Below are positions 33,597 to 45,701 of a stretch of 64,000 nucleotides of DNA, piece after piece. Position 1 is the first letter of the stretch. Each line of letters begins with the position of its first letter. Both the position numbers and the translations under genes were made by a program. The stretch covers positions 45,668,044-45,732,043 of the forward strand of contig NC_072897.1 of the NCBI RefSeq assembly GCF_027943255.1, in the 5' to 3' direction. Source of the stretch: Anastrepha obliqua (Eukaryota; Arthropoda; Insecta; Diptera; Tephritidae). The notes under the pieces are model-generated. The model ran no database searches, was not told the origin of the DNA, and saw only the letters and a list, made by a program, of their open reading frames with translations.

Positions 33597-35860
33597 TATT
33601 TTCATCTTAATTGGTGCAATAACCGCTTACGCGATTTTGGCCGAGTTTAACAAAGCGCGCAAAGTCAGCTCATCGTTCCATCGCCTGCGATACTCTCTGT
33701 GACCAACGTGCAAAGGTCCAAAAATCTTCTACAGAATCTTTCTCTCAAACACTCAAAGCGATGCTTCGGATATTGTGATCGTCCACGCCTCTTCGCCATA
33801 TGTTAGGACAGACATGATGAAAGCCTTGTAAAGTGTTTTGTTCGTCGAGAGAGTATTTTACTACTCATTTGCCTACTTAGTCCACAGTAGCATTTGTTGG
33901 AAAGAGGGATTCTTCGTTAGATTTCAAGGCTGACATTGTTATCGGTGTTAATGCTGGTTCCTAAATAAACGAAGTCTTTTACAACCTCAAAATCATAACT
34001 GTCAACAGTGACGTGGGTGCCGATGCGCGATTACGCCGCCTGTTTGTTTGAAGACAGGGGGTACTTCGTTTTGCACCCTCGTTCACCACCTGACCCATTC
34101 GCTTTACCTCTTTATCCAGTTTGGAGAAGGCAGAACTAACAGCGTGGTTGTTAAGGCCGATGATGTCAATATCAGCATACGCCAACAATTGTACGCTCTT
34201 ATAAAAATTGTGCCTGAGCGATTAAGTTCTGCGGCTCGTACGATGCTCTCCAACATCAGGTTAAAAAAGTCACACGACAGCGAGTCACCCTGTCTGAAAC
34301 CTCGTTTGGTATCAAATGGCTCGGAGAGGTCCTTCCCAATTCTGACGGCGCTGCTGGTGTTGAGCAACGTCATCTTACATAGCCATATTAGTTTTGCGGG
34401 GATACCAAATTCAGATATCGCTTCATACAGTACGCTCCTTTTCGTACTGTCGAATGCAGCTTTGAAGTCGACGAGAAGATGGTGTGTGTCGATTCTCCTT
34501 TCATAATTCATATTTTCATATTTTCCAAGATTTGGCGTATTGTGAATATTTGGTCGATCGTAGACTTTCCAGGTCTAAACCCACACTGATAAGTTCCATT
34601 CGACGGGCATGCTTTCATCGGACCATATTTTGCATAGCTCAGTCGGCAGTCCGTCGGCCCCCGCGGCTTTGTTTTTCTATTCTCACCTCATCATGGTCGG
34701 GTAGCGGAACGACAATGCCATCGTCAACGATATCGGGTTCTTCACGTTATCTGTGACATGCCCAGCTATCATTATTTAACAGGTTCGAGAAGTGTTCCCT
34801 CCATAATTTATGTATGCCCTGGATGTCAGTCACCAGATCGCCGTCTTTGTTCTTACAGAAAAACGCCTCGGTCTTGAAACCTTCTGTAAGCCACCGAACG
34901 TTCTGGTAGAATTTTCGGACGTTGTTCCTATTGGCCAGCATCTCAAGCTCCTCGCACTCACGTATTTCGGCCTCTCGTTTCTTCTTTCGGATAATACGTC
35001 TCTCTTATTTCTTAGCTCTCGGTAGGGATCCCACATGGCTGGCGTTGCGCCCGATCGCAGCGTGGCTCTATAGGCAGCATCTTTGCTTTCTGCAGCATGA
35101 CATTCCTCGTCATACCAACTGTTTTTTCGGGCTCGCCAGAATCCGATTTTTTTTCGGCGGCGGTACGTAGAGAACGAGAAATGTTGCTCCACAGCTCGTG
35201 CATGTCGGTTTGTTTGTTCTTTGGTCGCATCGTCCTTCTATTTTGTCGGGGCGTGAGCGCAAATGAACGAGATGTTCAAAAATCGCGCTTTGATGCTGAT
35301 TATTGCGAGGCGCTCGTTCACCGGAGTGAACGACAGTACTTGGGGACGAAATCTCTCTCCCACAACAAATCTAACACCGAATTTGCGCTCCTTTACATGG
35401 CAGCTATAGTAGACGTCGCAAGGTCCTATATTTTTATTGCCTTGCCCTGACCTTCGCATCTCTTGAACGGCAGTGATGTCAGCCTTTACTCTCACGAGGA
35501 CATCAACCAGCCGGGCAGAGGAACATTCCCCATTAAGGGACCGGACATTCCAGGTGTATGCCCTCAAATCGTTATCCTTAGTTCGTTTCCAGGGATCGTC
35601 ATTAGAATAGAGCGTTCTCATACGAGGTTTTTTTAATCTTTTCATTGGTTGAGATTTTTAAGTGGCGGGTCCCAAACCCAGCACACAACCAGCTATCCTG
35701 GAATACTTCGCCTTCTCACGTTAGCTCACTCCTAAATGGGTGTTCGGAAGCTACTCAGAGGATACTTGGGCTAATCCCGGAAGTTGTGAGCTGCTTGAAC
35801 CATATGCAGAAGAGTCGTCCTGGCCACTCCCAAGTGAGTGGCGATCAGTAACTTTCCACA
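33597..35860 (-). mobile_element. RTE-clade non-LTR retrotransposon, decayed
   Basis: In minus orientation: a leader (about 35650-35860); the AP endonuclease opening TWNVRSLNGECSSARLVDVL with ADITAVQEMR (35238-35645); the linker WYDEECHAAESKDAAYRATL (34830-35192); an IQGIHKLWREHFSNLL block (34747-34941); RT with LLVDFKAAFDSTKR and GFRQGDSLSCDFFNL (34104-34511); and an AYADIDIIGL block (33979-34188) where YADD has become YADI. The 3' end near 33597-33650 has TAACCGCTTACGCGATTTTG, also seen at the 3' end of the fragment at 57957. Single ORF, no RNase H, and no LTR: RTE features. Frameshifts are many. Confidence 0.85.
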
Positions 35861-36862
35861 CTCACGTGGACTTCTACGTATGGATCCATCCTCCACCAAA
35901 TCAACGATCAGTCTTGAATAGAATTACATGTGTACAAAATGGGTTCAGCAAAGTGTGATTGAATTTGACAGTGCTCTCATAAAAACATGTTATAACGAAG
36001 AAAATATATATATTTTATTTTAAAACAAATATTTATAAATATTTAAATCGCTATAATTTTCCATTAATGTAAAAATGAGCTGTTATCACTTACTTTTCTC
36101 GCCTTATTTCTGGTAGCCCGTCATTTCGTCTATAAGCTGTTAATCTGCTAACACAATCTCAGACTTTCTGGGCCTCTGTTGTAAACAAACCCCTGTCATA
36201 GCCATCAGTACCTCAGCAAATCAGTTGATTCCGCTAAATTCGACTAGAAGATGAACCGCCTAACGTTTTGATGTTGGCCAGACCTTTGTGCTTTGTACAT
36301 CGTGCGCAAGAATGATAGATTATAAGATTTGGTCAACCGAAGCGAAATTGTGATAGTAACTTTGGCTGTGTTAGTGTTGCCAGCTTAATATATGAGTACA
36401 AAAAGTTTGTAAAAAATATACCTTGTAAGCATTAAGATGTATTAGAGGAATTAGCACTTAAGCGATGGAAATATATTGTTTAGACCTTAACTAATGTTGT
36501 TAGCCCTTTTATTGTACATGTGGTTGTACAAATCGGAAGCGTTTCAGAAAACCCCCATGTTGTTGAAGTAAAGGAGATAATGTGTCGAACTGCCAAACGA
36601 GTCGGACGTTCTTATCGACTCTAACCAAATCTTAAGGCTTCCTCCAAAGTGAAGGTATAGCAAATAGCAGGGACAGAGCAGCTATAAATTATATTGCAAG
36701 CACTTTGCCTCGTAACAGTTATTAGATGAAAAATATTTTTTGTTTCGTGAATCAGAGTTGTATCTCACCGTCAATTTATTCTGGTAACTGTTATATAAGA
36801 GAAAAACTTTTTCCGTTCATACCATACATGAAGGTATTTTAAAACACAATATATACCTACGA
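35861..36862. other. AT-rich spacer with a weak repeat
   Basis: No gene seen. The stretch at about 36155-36230, with CCTCTGTTGTAAACAAA, resembles 50115-50190, upstream of the Myb/SANT-like gene. Confidence 0.4.
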
Positions 36863-37185
36863 GTATATATATTATATATAATTGGCACTTACACCGTTTT
36901 TGGGTGTTTGGCAGAGCTCTTTCTCCTATTTGTGGCGTGCGTTTTGATGTTGTTCCACAAATGGAAGGACCTACAGTTTTAAGCCGACTCCGAACGGCAG
37001 ATATTTTCTGTGAAGACCTTTTTCATGGCACAAATACACTTGGAAGCTTGCCATTGTCTGTCGAGAGGCAATCGCTATTAGAAAATCTTTTTCTTCATTT
37101 TAGTGTTTCACCGAGATTCGAATTTACGTTCTCTCCGAATTCCGAATGGTAGAAACGCACCAACCCATCCGGCTACGGTGGACCG
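36863..37185 (-). mobile_element. tRNA-derived SINE, copy 4, full length
   Basis: A (TA)n tail (36863-36880), AATTGGCACTTACACC, the body and the tRNA-like head (to about 37185, with GTAGCCGGATGGGTTGGTGC read on the minus strand) are all present. It directly abuts the 3' end of the third LOA-like element. Confidence 0.88.
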
Positions 37186-37279
37186 TTGGTGGTAACTTGG
37201 GTTGGTTGGTGGGTTTTTGTGGTGATTCTTCCAGAATCCAACTAGCGCTTCCGCACCATTTTGTTGCCACATCATCGTT

Positions 37280-39644
37280 ACCACCTTGTTAACCAGTAAT
37301 TTACGGCATGACTATATCCAGTCTGTGCGGTTTAAGTACCTTATTAGGTTGTTGACATCTAGGCCAGACAGTTGTTCGAGACTCTCGAACAGCGGTCTGC
37401 CCAGGGTTAACATTCTGTCCTTCCATAGGGCAGGGCATTCACAGAGGAAGTGGAAGATTGTTCCCTTTTTCTCCAGTTGTTTACAACTATGTCAGTATAT
37501 GTTGTGAGGGTTGCCCATTTTGGCTGCTTGTTCTCGACAGACCAAAAGCCAGTTATGACTGCCGTTAGTCTCCAGGCATCCCGTCGTTTCATATTTAACA
37601 ATATTGACGATTGTTTGAGGTTGTAGGTGGGCCAGAACGTTCTGCTGATTTTGCATTTCGTCTGGTCTCTCCATCTACAATCCGCGATTCAAAGGTATTT
37701 CAGGGAAATTATACTCTTGACTGCACCTAATGGTGTGAATACCGGTTCTGCAAGATTCTTGGCAGATCCCCCTCTTGCCAGTTCATCGGCTTTTTCGATA
37801 CCTTCAATATTCCTATGTCCCGGCACCTAGATTAAGGTAACTTTATGGTTTAGACTCAAGGTGGTGAGGCTATTCCTACTTTGTTCCTCCACCATAGAGT
37901 TTGTAGTAGCTGAATCCAGTGCCTGGATTGCAGCTTGGCTACCCGAAGAATAACGATATTGCCCTTAAAATACAAATCTGCGGTTAGTAGCCTACAAGCT
38001 TCCCCAATTGTCAGTAGTTCCGCCTGGTAGACAGTGCAGGCATTGGGGAGACGCACAGGTTTTTTAATTTTAAGTCTATGTCACAATCCATTTTAGAACC
38101 ATCTGTATAGACTGTAGTGTCGAGGTTGTTTAGTGAGAATCCCTTATTATATTCCTCCTTAGATGGAAGGAGAGTGTAAAAATTCCTATTGAATGTTACC
38201 GTCGGGATGATGTAGTCAGTCTTCACCGAGGTTGACTGAGCTTGTCGCAATAGTAGACTGGCATGACCATACGTTTTTTCTTTCCAGCGACCCGCTTCGT
38301 TCAACCCAAATCCACTCATGGTTGCCGTCTTCTTAATGTGTAGGTCTATTGGATTAACGTGTGTCAGTGCGTTGAGAGCCTCCTTAGGACATGATCTGAT
38401 TGCACCGGGCGTTATTGCACAGGCTGATCTTTGTATTCTGCCGAGTAATTTGGTATTGTAATATCTCCCTAGAGCTTTCCACCAAACTACCGAACCTTAC
38501 GATAATATTAGTCGTATAACCGCCTTATACAACCATGATGTATGTTGAAGACCCCATCTTCTTCCAAGCATACATTTACAGGCATATAAAGCAAGTTCAG
38601 ATTTCCTTACCCGTTCTTCGACGTTTAATTACCAGCTAAGTTTGGAGTCCAAAATTATCCCTTAGTACTTTGCACTGGGTGAAAGTGAGAGGGTTTGTCC
38701 GATAACATTTGGTAGGGTAAAGATTGGTACCTTATATCTGGTGGTAAAGAGCATGAGTTCTGTTGTACGCGGGTTTAAACTTAGGCCAGAGCCTGTCGCC
38801 CAAGAATTAAGCTCGCCTAATGCCCTTCGAATGATCTCACTGATCGTATTAGGACACAGTCCTGACGCCATTAGCACCACATCACCAGCGTACGTCACCG
38901 CTTTTACCTCACCTCTATTATGTTAGCTTTGATGATCCTGGTTTCTAGCATGATCCAATTCCTGATACAATTTTCCACCCCTACGTCTATCCAGCTGTGG
39001 TCCGAAAAAGACTTTTTGCTTGAGACCCTCGAATTTTCTACCTTCACTGAAGTCTTTTCAGACAGTAATATTACATCTATTACTTCCGCCCATCCTCTAA
39101 AGCTTTCCGTGCTTGGAAAGGTGAAAGTCGAGGTATTACTCCTATTACATACTGTCAAGTTAGTATTAATGATAAATTCATATAGGGACTCACCTCGATC
39201 ATTCGTTTCGGTACTCCCCCATAGGGTATGCCTCGCATTGGCGTCACATCCTAGTAGCAGGGTATGGTTTTTGTTGTCAAGAACAAGCCTAAGAGGCTCG
39301 TCCGGCGGTGCTGGTTGATCGTGTGCCATGTAGATGGAGGCAATTTTGATTCTGACGCCGTCAGCAGCCTTCATTTCGACGACGGTCTCATCCGACGAGC
39401 TGTAGGATAGGATTAAAAATATGTTTAAATGTTTTTTTGCTACAATACATGCCCTGGGGTTTCCCTGGATCCGCTTATAGTACAAGTTGTAGTTTTTGAG
39501 AGAGACTCCGCTTACCTTAATGCTCCGCACTCTGGGTTCCTGTATCAGTGCGATGCCTACGTCCTCCTCCGTTAGGAGAACGGTTAGGTTGTTCTTTGCA
39601 GTCCTGGAGTGCTGCAGATTGAACTGGACAACCTTGAGACTCAT
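37280..39644 (-). pseudogene. ORF2 of LOA-like element 3
   Basis: The start at 39644 gives 246 open codons with the whole endonuclease: MSLKVVQFNLQHSRTAKNN, ALIQEPRV, ASIYMAHDQPAP, GCDANARHTLWGS and SFSDHSWID. The frame then passes straight into an AVTYAGDVVLMASG block (near 38870-38900; the YADD site reads YAGD), so about 300 residues of RT are deleted. A WGLQHTSWLYKAVI-like thumb block (38510-38570), RNase H (VYTDGSKMD near 38090; VYQAELLTIGEACRLL at 38010-38040) and the C-terminal CPALWKDRMLTLGRPLFESL end (37370-37430) follow with several frameshifts. Confidence 0.8.
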
Positions 39645-39646
39645 CT

Positions 39647-40769
39647 TTATTGGTCGTTTTTAGGGGCGTCAAGCTGCATGCCCGTATGCTGCTCATTAGC
39701 GCCGTGGTTTTTGGTATACCCGGCTTCTTCCAGTTGCATGCACATAAGCAACTCATTAGCGTCGTCAACCTCGTCCTGAACAGAACAGAATAACTTTAGA
39801 TGCGATTTCGTCACGCCAAACCGAAGTTTGTTGTCCACTTTTCCCAGTGGCTCAATACTCTCCTCCGAGATTTGGAGAAGGAAGGGCACACTGTTCTTTT
39901 GCGGAGCCTCCGTTTTGATCATGCTCCAGATATCCATTGGAAGAGTGCGGTTGTATGCTTGTAGATATGGTATTAACTGCTTAGCTTCGAACTCCATGTT
40001 CGGTATCCAAATACGAGCCCTGGGAGTCGTGGGATCTCACTGGCTGGCATTAGTTTGTGCCTCAAACCTTCCCAGTCGCTCTGGATTTTGCTAATAGCGT
40101 TTTGAAGGAAATCAGCAGAGAACTGATCGTCGCACTTGATCACCGTATCCACATACTACCTCCATTGAATCATATCCTGGCACTTGACCCTCTGGGCTTG
40201 CCATGATGTGATCAACGACAATAAGAGACAGCCGTGCCTCGATTTCGGACCACCTTTCTAACGTAGGTTTACCGCGCGATTGGCTGGTTTGGGCGTCAAA
40301 GCAGTGTACGACGTCTTATGTTTTTTTGCAGTTTTAGCGCCCTCGTCCTGTGTGTTTTACGGCTTCTGCCTTCTGTGTGGCCTGGAACGCCAGGTACTCA
40401 TTGAGCACCTTTTGGCACCTTGCCTTATCGGCCGCATCTTTGGAATAAGTTTTACCTTCAGCCTCATTTTTGCTTATTCTGCCGAGAATAGCGAGAGACC
40501 TCTGGTAAAGCTTGTACCTAGACGGGCCTTTTTTAAGGCAGACGAGAAGCCAAGAGCTCGTTCTCTGAGGGATTTCCGAACTTCCTCAGCTCGATTGTGT
40601 CCGTCCGTTTGTCTGTCCGTTTTGTCATTGGGTCCGTTCGCTTGTCTGTCCGACTGTCCGTTCGTTTTGTCTTTATGTCAGTCCGTTTGTCCGCTTGCTT
40701 GTCTGTCCGTTTGGTGGCGTTTTCCGAATTTTTTTTTTTTGTTGTTTGTTCATTTAAAGGGCTTTTCAA
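39647..40769 (-). pseudogene. ORF1 of LOA-like element 3
   Basis: The clearest part (39647-39997) reads SMIKTEAPQKNSVPFLLQIS, then EESIEPLGKVDNKLRFGVTK and SHLKLF, the conserved C-terminal region (DUF4780 type) of LOA/I-like first proteins; I infer the same fold as in element 1. The last 40 residues carry a short duplication (ANELLMCMQLEEAGYTKNHG, then ANEQHTGMQL). Upstream, 40533-40769 gives a Lys/Thr/Arg/Asp-rich repeat region near the N-terminus. Breaks lie between. Confidence 0.65.
40598..40727. repeat. Minisatellite-like GTCCGTTTGTCT array coding a TDKR repeat
   Basis: Twelve-base units of the form GTCCGTTTGTCT with variants recur about ten times. On the minus strand they encode TDKR-type repeats (KRTDKRTD, SRTDKRTD) in a low-complexity part of the ORF1 of LOA-like element 3. 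Confidence 0.8.
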
Positions 40770-42047
40770 TTGGCGCGGGTCGATTTTGGTGCCCTGTGGC
40801 AGCCATTTCGTTTTGGTGACATCTGTTAAATCTTTTGTTTATTATTCAGTTGTTTATGTCAAATCATCATGGCAAGTTACACGATTGAACAGCACGTTCA
40901 AATGATAAAACTTTATTATCAAAATGAGTGTTCATTAACGCAAACGTTGCGCGCATTGTGCCCATTTTTCGGTAGACGTGATGGCCCTTCAAAGTCGACT
41001 CTTCAACGTTTGTGGCCAAATTTGAGACGACCGGGTCAGTAAACAATCAGCCAACACCCGTACGTTCAAGGAACGCAAGATCAGCCGAGAACATTGTCGC
41101 GCTCCGTGAAAGTGTACAGCAGAACCCGAGGTAGTCTATTCCTCGCCACGCACAAGAACTTGGCCTTTCGCAGACTTCAACTTGGCGAATTTTGCGTCGG
41201 GACTTGGGCCTACACCCGTACAAGATCCAACTGACCCAGGAGGTCAAAGTTGATGACCATAGACAACGCCGTTTGTTTGATGACTGGGCTTCGAATCGTT
41301 TGGAAGACAACCCCAGTTTTGGGCGAAAAATCATCTTTAGTGACGAGGCGCATTTTTGGATGAATGGCTGTGTTAACAAACAAAATTGTCGTATATGGGA
41401 CGACACCGAACCACACGAGGTTCACCAGGTGATAATGCATCCTCAAAAAGTTACCGTTTGGTGTGGATTTTGGGCCGACGGCGTCATTGGTCCGTATTCT
41501 TTTGAAAACGACGTTGGTGAGGCGGTCACCGTCAACAGCGAGCGTTACACAACGATGACAACCAATTTCTTATGGCCCGTATTGAACCATATGGACCTGG
41601 TTCCAGCAGGACGGCGCTACGTGCCACACAACAAACGCCACGATTGACATTCTGCATGAATGATTTGTGGGTAAGGTTACCTCTCGCAGGGGTGATGTGA
41701 ATTGGCCACCAAGGTCATGCGATTTGACCCCGCTAGACTTTTTCCTGTGGGGTTTCTTGAAGTCTCAGGTCTACGCAAATAAACCACAATCGACCGATGC
41801 CCTAAAGGTGAACATAACACAGGCCATCGCTCAAATTCAGCCAGATCTATGCGGAAGAGTCATTGAAAATTGGACCACTCGGATCCGTTCCACTATAAGA
41901 AGCCGAGGCGGGCATTTGAATGATGTCATATTCCACACTTAATGACATATATGCGCCTTTCAAATAAAACAATAATTTTGCCAATAACTCACACACAGCT
42001 TGTTTTATTCCATTTCAACACCTACCCGCCCTTATTGAAAAACCCTT
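40757..42047 (+). mobile_element. Tc1/mariner element, 1,291 bases, TA duplication
   Basis: Ends AAGGGCTTTTCAATTGGCGC (from 40757) and, inward from 42047, AAGGGTTTTTCAATAAGGGC match well and continue with GGGT. TA flanks at 40755-40756 and 42048-42049. Its length and single transposase gene are standard. It lies within the 5' part of the third LOA-like element. Confidence 0.92.
40869..41942 (+). pseudogene. Tc1/mariner transposase, frameshifted
   Basis: The start ATG at 40869 gives MASYTIEQHVQMIKLYYQNE, a helix-turn-helix opening. A stop near 41040 and frameshifts precede the main frame (41192-41647), which has the first catalytic Asp in IIFSDEAHFWMNG, then WCGFWADGVIGPYSFEND. The second block QQDGATCHT is present in another frame at about 41610, followed by a stop. 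The third, PPRSCDLTPLDFFLWG, is in the last frame (41667-41942), which ends GGHLNDVIFHT. The spacing between the second and third Asp is about 36-37, as in DD37D/maT-like groups; exact placement is inferred. Confidence 0.85.
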
Positions 42048-42539
42048 TATCTGTTTCTTACGGTCACCTGCCCTTCCAGAGGGCTGTCATTGTCGCCATG
42101 TGCGGTTACCAATGGGGATATAGGGGAAATAAACGGTCCGCCTAGACAGGCTCCGTCAAGAGATAGCCTAATTTTATCCCCCGGCTGTCAAATCCACCCA
42201 ATGGGCACGGGTCGCGATACACTCTGGGTTGAGGGAGTTTTTTTTTTTTAACGAAGTTAACGTCTTCGACCTGTGTGGTTCCCGGGAGACCTACTCTCCT
42301 ACCTTCCATATCTGGGAGGCGTTCCCCTATCAACCACCTGGGGACGCGCCCTATAGGAATAACAGGTTCCCCCAAGGGTGGTGGTAACTTAGTCTTGCCA
42401 TAAATTTTGCGACAAACTTTACAATGCCTTCGGCGAGAACAAATTTGTAGAAAAAAGTTCAGTTCTTTTTGCTTTTATGCGTGTGCATTGTCTACTCATG
42501 AATTATACTAAGTTTCGTGGCAAATTTCGCTTTTAACAA

Positions 42540-43342
42540 TGGAATGGGGAGATAAGGATAATCGCATTGCAGTGATTGCATTGGTAAAAGTGCAAGTGAG
42601 ATTTACGAATTGCTGAAAAAACTTAATGTTTCGAGAAGGTTGTTTGCCGCACCATCAATTGTTTTTCCTAAACGTCTGAAGTGACAGACAGAAATAAAAG
42701 TGGTCGTCCTCGCGTGGTTCGAACAAGTCCAGCCATTAAAGGCGTTCGAGAAATAATTCGCAGAAATCCCCCCTCATGTCTAGGGATTTGAATGTATTGA
42801 CCAGATCCATGTCAAGACTAATTAGAGATGATCTCTGAAAGCCTTCCGCCTGAAAGCGTCGCTCAACGGGTCATCTTTTGATAACGCGCTTCAAGAAAAT
42901 TAGACTCGACAGATGCAAGCAGCTTCTTCGGTGGCACGCGATCAATGACCATGAAAATATTATTTTCACAGATGAGAAAATGTTCACTGTTGAACAAGTT
43001 TTTAATAAGCAAAACGACAAAGTCTAAGCTAAAACTTTTAACGACGCAAAAAATGTAGTTCCAAGGGGTAAGCGTGGCCACCATACAACCTCTGTAATGG
43101 TTTCGAGGTAGTGTCTTGTAAAGGCGTTACATCTCTTTATTTCTGCGGAAAGGATGTGAAGACCGGGGCAAAAGTGTACCAGGAGGATGACGTAGGAGAC
43201 GTGGCGAAGCAGTTAAGCAGTACTCTCATCAATGGAGAGCGTTGGATCTCGCAGGATTGCGCTCCAGCCCTAAGGTAAAAACCATCCAGCAGTTGCTAAA
43301 AATCACATGTAAAGAATGCCCAGTTGAAGAGTTGCCAGTTTA
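42540..43342 (+). pseudogene. Second Tc1/mariner transposase remnant
   Basis: Plus-strand pieces: an opening WGDKDNRIAVIALVKVQV-like region from 42540, KKIRLDRCKQLLRWHAINDH (near 42890-42950), IIFTDEKMFTVEQVFNKQND (near 42960-43020) with the first catalytic Asp, and QDCAPA (near 43255) with the second. The third block is not found before the hAT insertion at 43351. Stops and frameshifts are frequent. It differs from the elements at 40757 and 50796 and resembles Tc3/mariner-type proteins with FTDEK. Confidence 0.7.
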
Positions 43343-43350
43343 GCGTAGAC
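43343..43350. repeat. GCGTAGAC target-site duplication, left of hAT
   Basis: GCGTAGAC is repeated exactly at 45693-45700. Eight-base duplications are typical of hAT. Confidence 0.95.
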
Positions 43351-45692
43351 CAGTGGTCGCCAACCTTTTCAATGTGTTGAGCTACTTTCAAGATTTTGAA
43401 ATAAACAGCGAGCTACTTGCACAAGCCAACATAAATTAAATAATACACAGTTATATTCGACATACAATACATGTATTTATTTTACTAATATACGTTCTAT
43501 ATATAATAAACTTATGACTTATAGTGCTTATACTTATGCATAGCTACATCCATGTTCACACCTATCAATCGTAACAAAATTTTTTGCAGTCATAATGGCG
43601 ACTTAAAAAAACAACAAAACAGTAATAGTACATTATTATATAAATAAAATATGGGCAGATAAAAAGAGCATATTTAATGAGAAGGTTGACATTCTGACTC
43701 ATCGATAATTTTTTTAATATTTGCAGTATAATTTGATACAGTCATTCGAATACAGTTATCCAAATGTATATCTGTAAGCCGATTGCGGTATTTATTTTCA
43801 ATAAATTTCGTACTGGAAAAAGAAGATTCACACAAATAAGTTGAACTGAATAACGCTTTCACTTTCAACGCAACACGACATAAAACTGAATACTTATCTT
43901 TACTTACTAAAGTCCATACACATTTTGTATTTGAACCTAAAGATTTTAAAGTCAAGTCACTTTGAAAAGCAATCAGTTCCATTTCTGTCACAGCAATGTC
44001 TTCGCCAAAGTTGTTCATAACACAAGTTGCAAACTGTTGTATATCAATGTCCATGAAGGGTGAAACAACAAATTGCGTCACTAAAGCAATTTTGCTGAAA
44101 TCCTTGAAACGATTTTTGAAGTTTTCCTTCAAGTTAGAAACTATTTCCATCTGATATTTATTGTCATAGGGCTCTAATAGATTTTTGGATATCTTTTCGG
44201 AAAGAATAGGAAAATGCTTAGTATCGTGGTTTTTTAGGTTTTGTTCCCAAAATTCAAGTTTTGTAATAAATGCATTTATATCAGAAATCATTTCCGCTAA
44301 TTCTTTATCCCTGCCTTGAAGCTGCAAGTTAAGCTCATTTAATTTCTCTGTAATGTCCACAAAAAAACCAAAATCTCTGAGCCAAGTCGAATTTTCCAGT
44401 TCAGGAATCGGTTCATCGCGTTCTTTGAAAAATTGGAGTATAGCAGGCAGGACATCATTGAAACGTTTGAGCACTCGTCCTCTGCTTAACCATCGCACTT
44501 CAGAGTGAAGAAGTAGCTCTCCGTATTGACAGTCAATTTCATCAGCCAAGGTTTTAAATAATCTTCTTTGTAACGCTTGAGCGCTTGTTCACAATTTTCA
44601 CCACCAGTTTCATAACGTTGTTCAAGCTTAGAAAATTTCCACATAATGCTTGCTGATGTATAATACAGTGGTAACTAAGAAATTGTGCAAAACTTTCATC
44701 CTTATGACATAGCGCCACGAGCCCCTTATCACAACCCACCATAGCTGGAGCACCGTCAGTTGTCAGGCCTACCATTTTTGATATTGGAATTTTCTCAGAA
44801 GAGATGAGATTTTTTAAATGAGAAAACAGCTCTAGTGGAATAAACTTCAAAAGATCTTTAATTGTAAAATCACTAAAAGCCATCCTGACAAATATGGCCA
44901 TCTGTGAGGTGTCAACTACATCTGTTGATTCATCCAGTTGCAGTGAAAAATAAATACAGTTATCTAAGTCACTTCTTAACTGTAAAAAAATATCATTGCT
45001 CATTACTTCTACTCGCCTCATCACTGTATTAGCAGAAAGTTGCATAGATTTTATAGCAGACACTATTTCGTCTTTATTTCTAAAGTTGGCGAATAAAGAA
45101 CCTGCAGTTTCCAAAAATGCTTGCTTTATGATTTCCCCGTCTTCATAAGGTTTTTTCTTTTGTGCAATTATCTGGGAAACACGATAAGATGCTTCAGTTG
45201 CAGCCTTATTTTTGTCGATTGTTTTCAAAAATATTGACTGTTGTCCAATTAACTGGATTTTTAAATGCTTCAGTTTTTCTTTTCTGGTGGCAGAATTTAA
45301 CGGGAATGCCTTCTCAAAATTCGAGTGTACAGTTTTATGATGCCTCTCAATATTTCCTTTTTTAGGAACTGACACAGATGTATTACATAACAAACAAACA
45401 CTTTTGCCTTTAACTTCTGTGAAGAAGTGTTGTTCTTCCCATTCCGAATGGAAATGGTATGTCTTCGCCTTCTTACTACTGCTTGCCATAATGTTTCGAA
45501 CTCTAACCCAACCGCTGCACGCAGAACGTTCATAATGCCGTTCAGTATTAAACTGAGCGCAATGTCGACGTGCATTGCGTAGGTATATATAAAGCCAAAA
45601 AATTCTCGAACACGCTAATCGGTTCCAGCCGATCCTAGAGCTGAGACGCGACTTCGCGTCGTAGCTCGCGATCGACGGGTTGGCGACCACTG
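43351..45692 (-). mobile_element. hAT DNA transposon, 2,342 bases, nearly intact
   Basis: Terminal repeats CAGTGGTCGCCAACC (43351-43365) and its exact inverse (45678-45692) are flanked by the eight-base GCGTAGAC duplication. The termini and an exact TSD indicate a fairly recent insertion. One transposase gene covers most of the length. Confidence 0.96.
43674..45489 (-). pseudogene. hAT transposase, one frameshift
   Basis: I choose the Met at 45489 (MASSSKKAKTYHFHSEWEEQ), because the longer frame to 45702 runs outside the element. A BED-type zinc finger follows (CLLCNTSVSVPKKGNIERHHKTVH, with C-x2-C and H-x3/4-H). Catalytic-region blocks: LQLDESTDVVDTSQMAIFVR and GLTTDGAPAMVG, then HCIIHQQALCGNFL. 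A single frameshift near 44595 separates the first frame (to 44554) from the second (43674-44549), which opens with EIDCQYGELLLHSEVRWLSR. The C-terminal dimerisation region ends LCESSFSSTKFIENKYRN plus LDNCIRM. About 600 residues in all, of the ZBED5/GTF2IRD2-like hAT type. Confidence 0.88.
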
Positions 45693-45700
45693 GCGTAGAC
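45693..45700. repeat. GCGTAGAC target-site duplication, right of hAT
   Basis: Exact partner of 43343-43350. Confidence 0.95.
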
Positions 45701-45701
45701 A

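Larger units (their letters stand above)
37186..42400 (-). mobile_element. LOA-like non-LTR retrotransposon 3, split by a mariner
   Basis: Minus-strand order: GC-rich leader (42050-42400), ORF1 (39647-40769, broken), and ORF2 (37280-39644, with a large RT deletion). The mariner at 40757-42047 separates the leader from ORF1. The 3' end lies near 37186 beside SINE copy 4. The element is colinear with element 1, with clearly related but divergent proteins. Confidence 0.8.

Noticed and set aside
40280..40819. Plus-strand frame of 179 residues, Cys- and Ser-rich
   Set aside because: It is the reverse of ORF1 of the third LOA-like element; the repeat array keeps both strands open.
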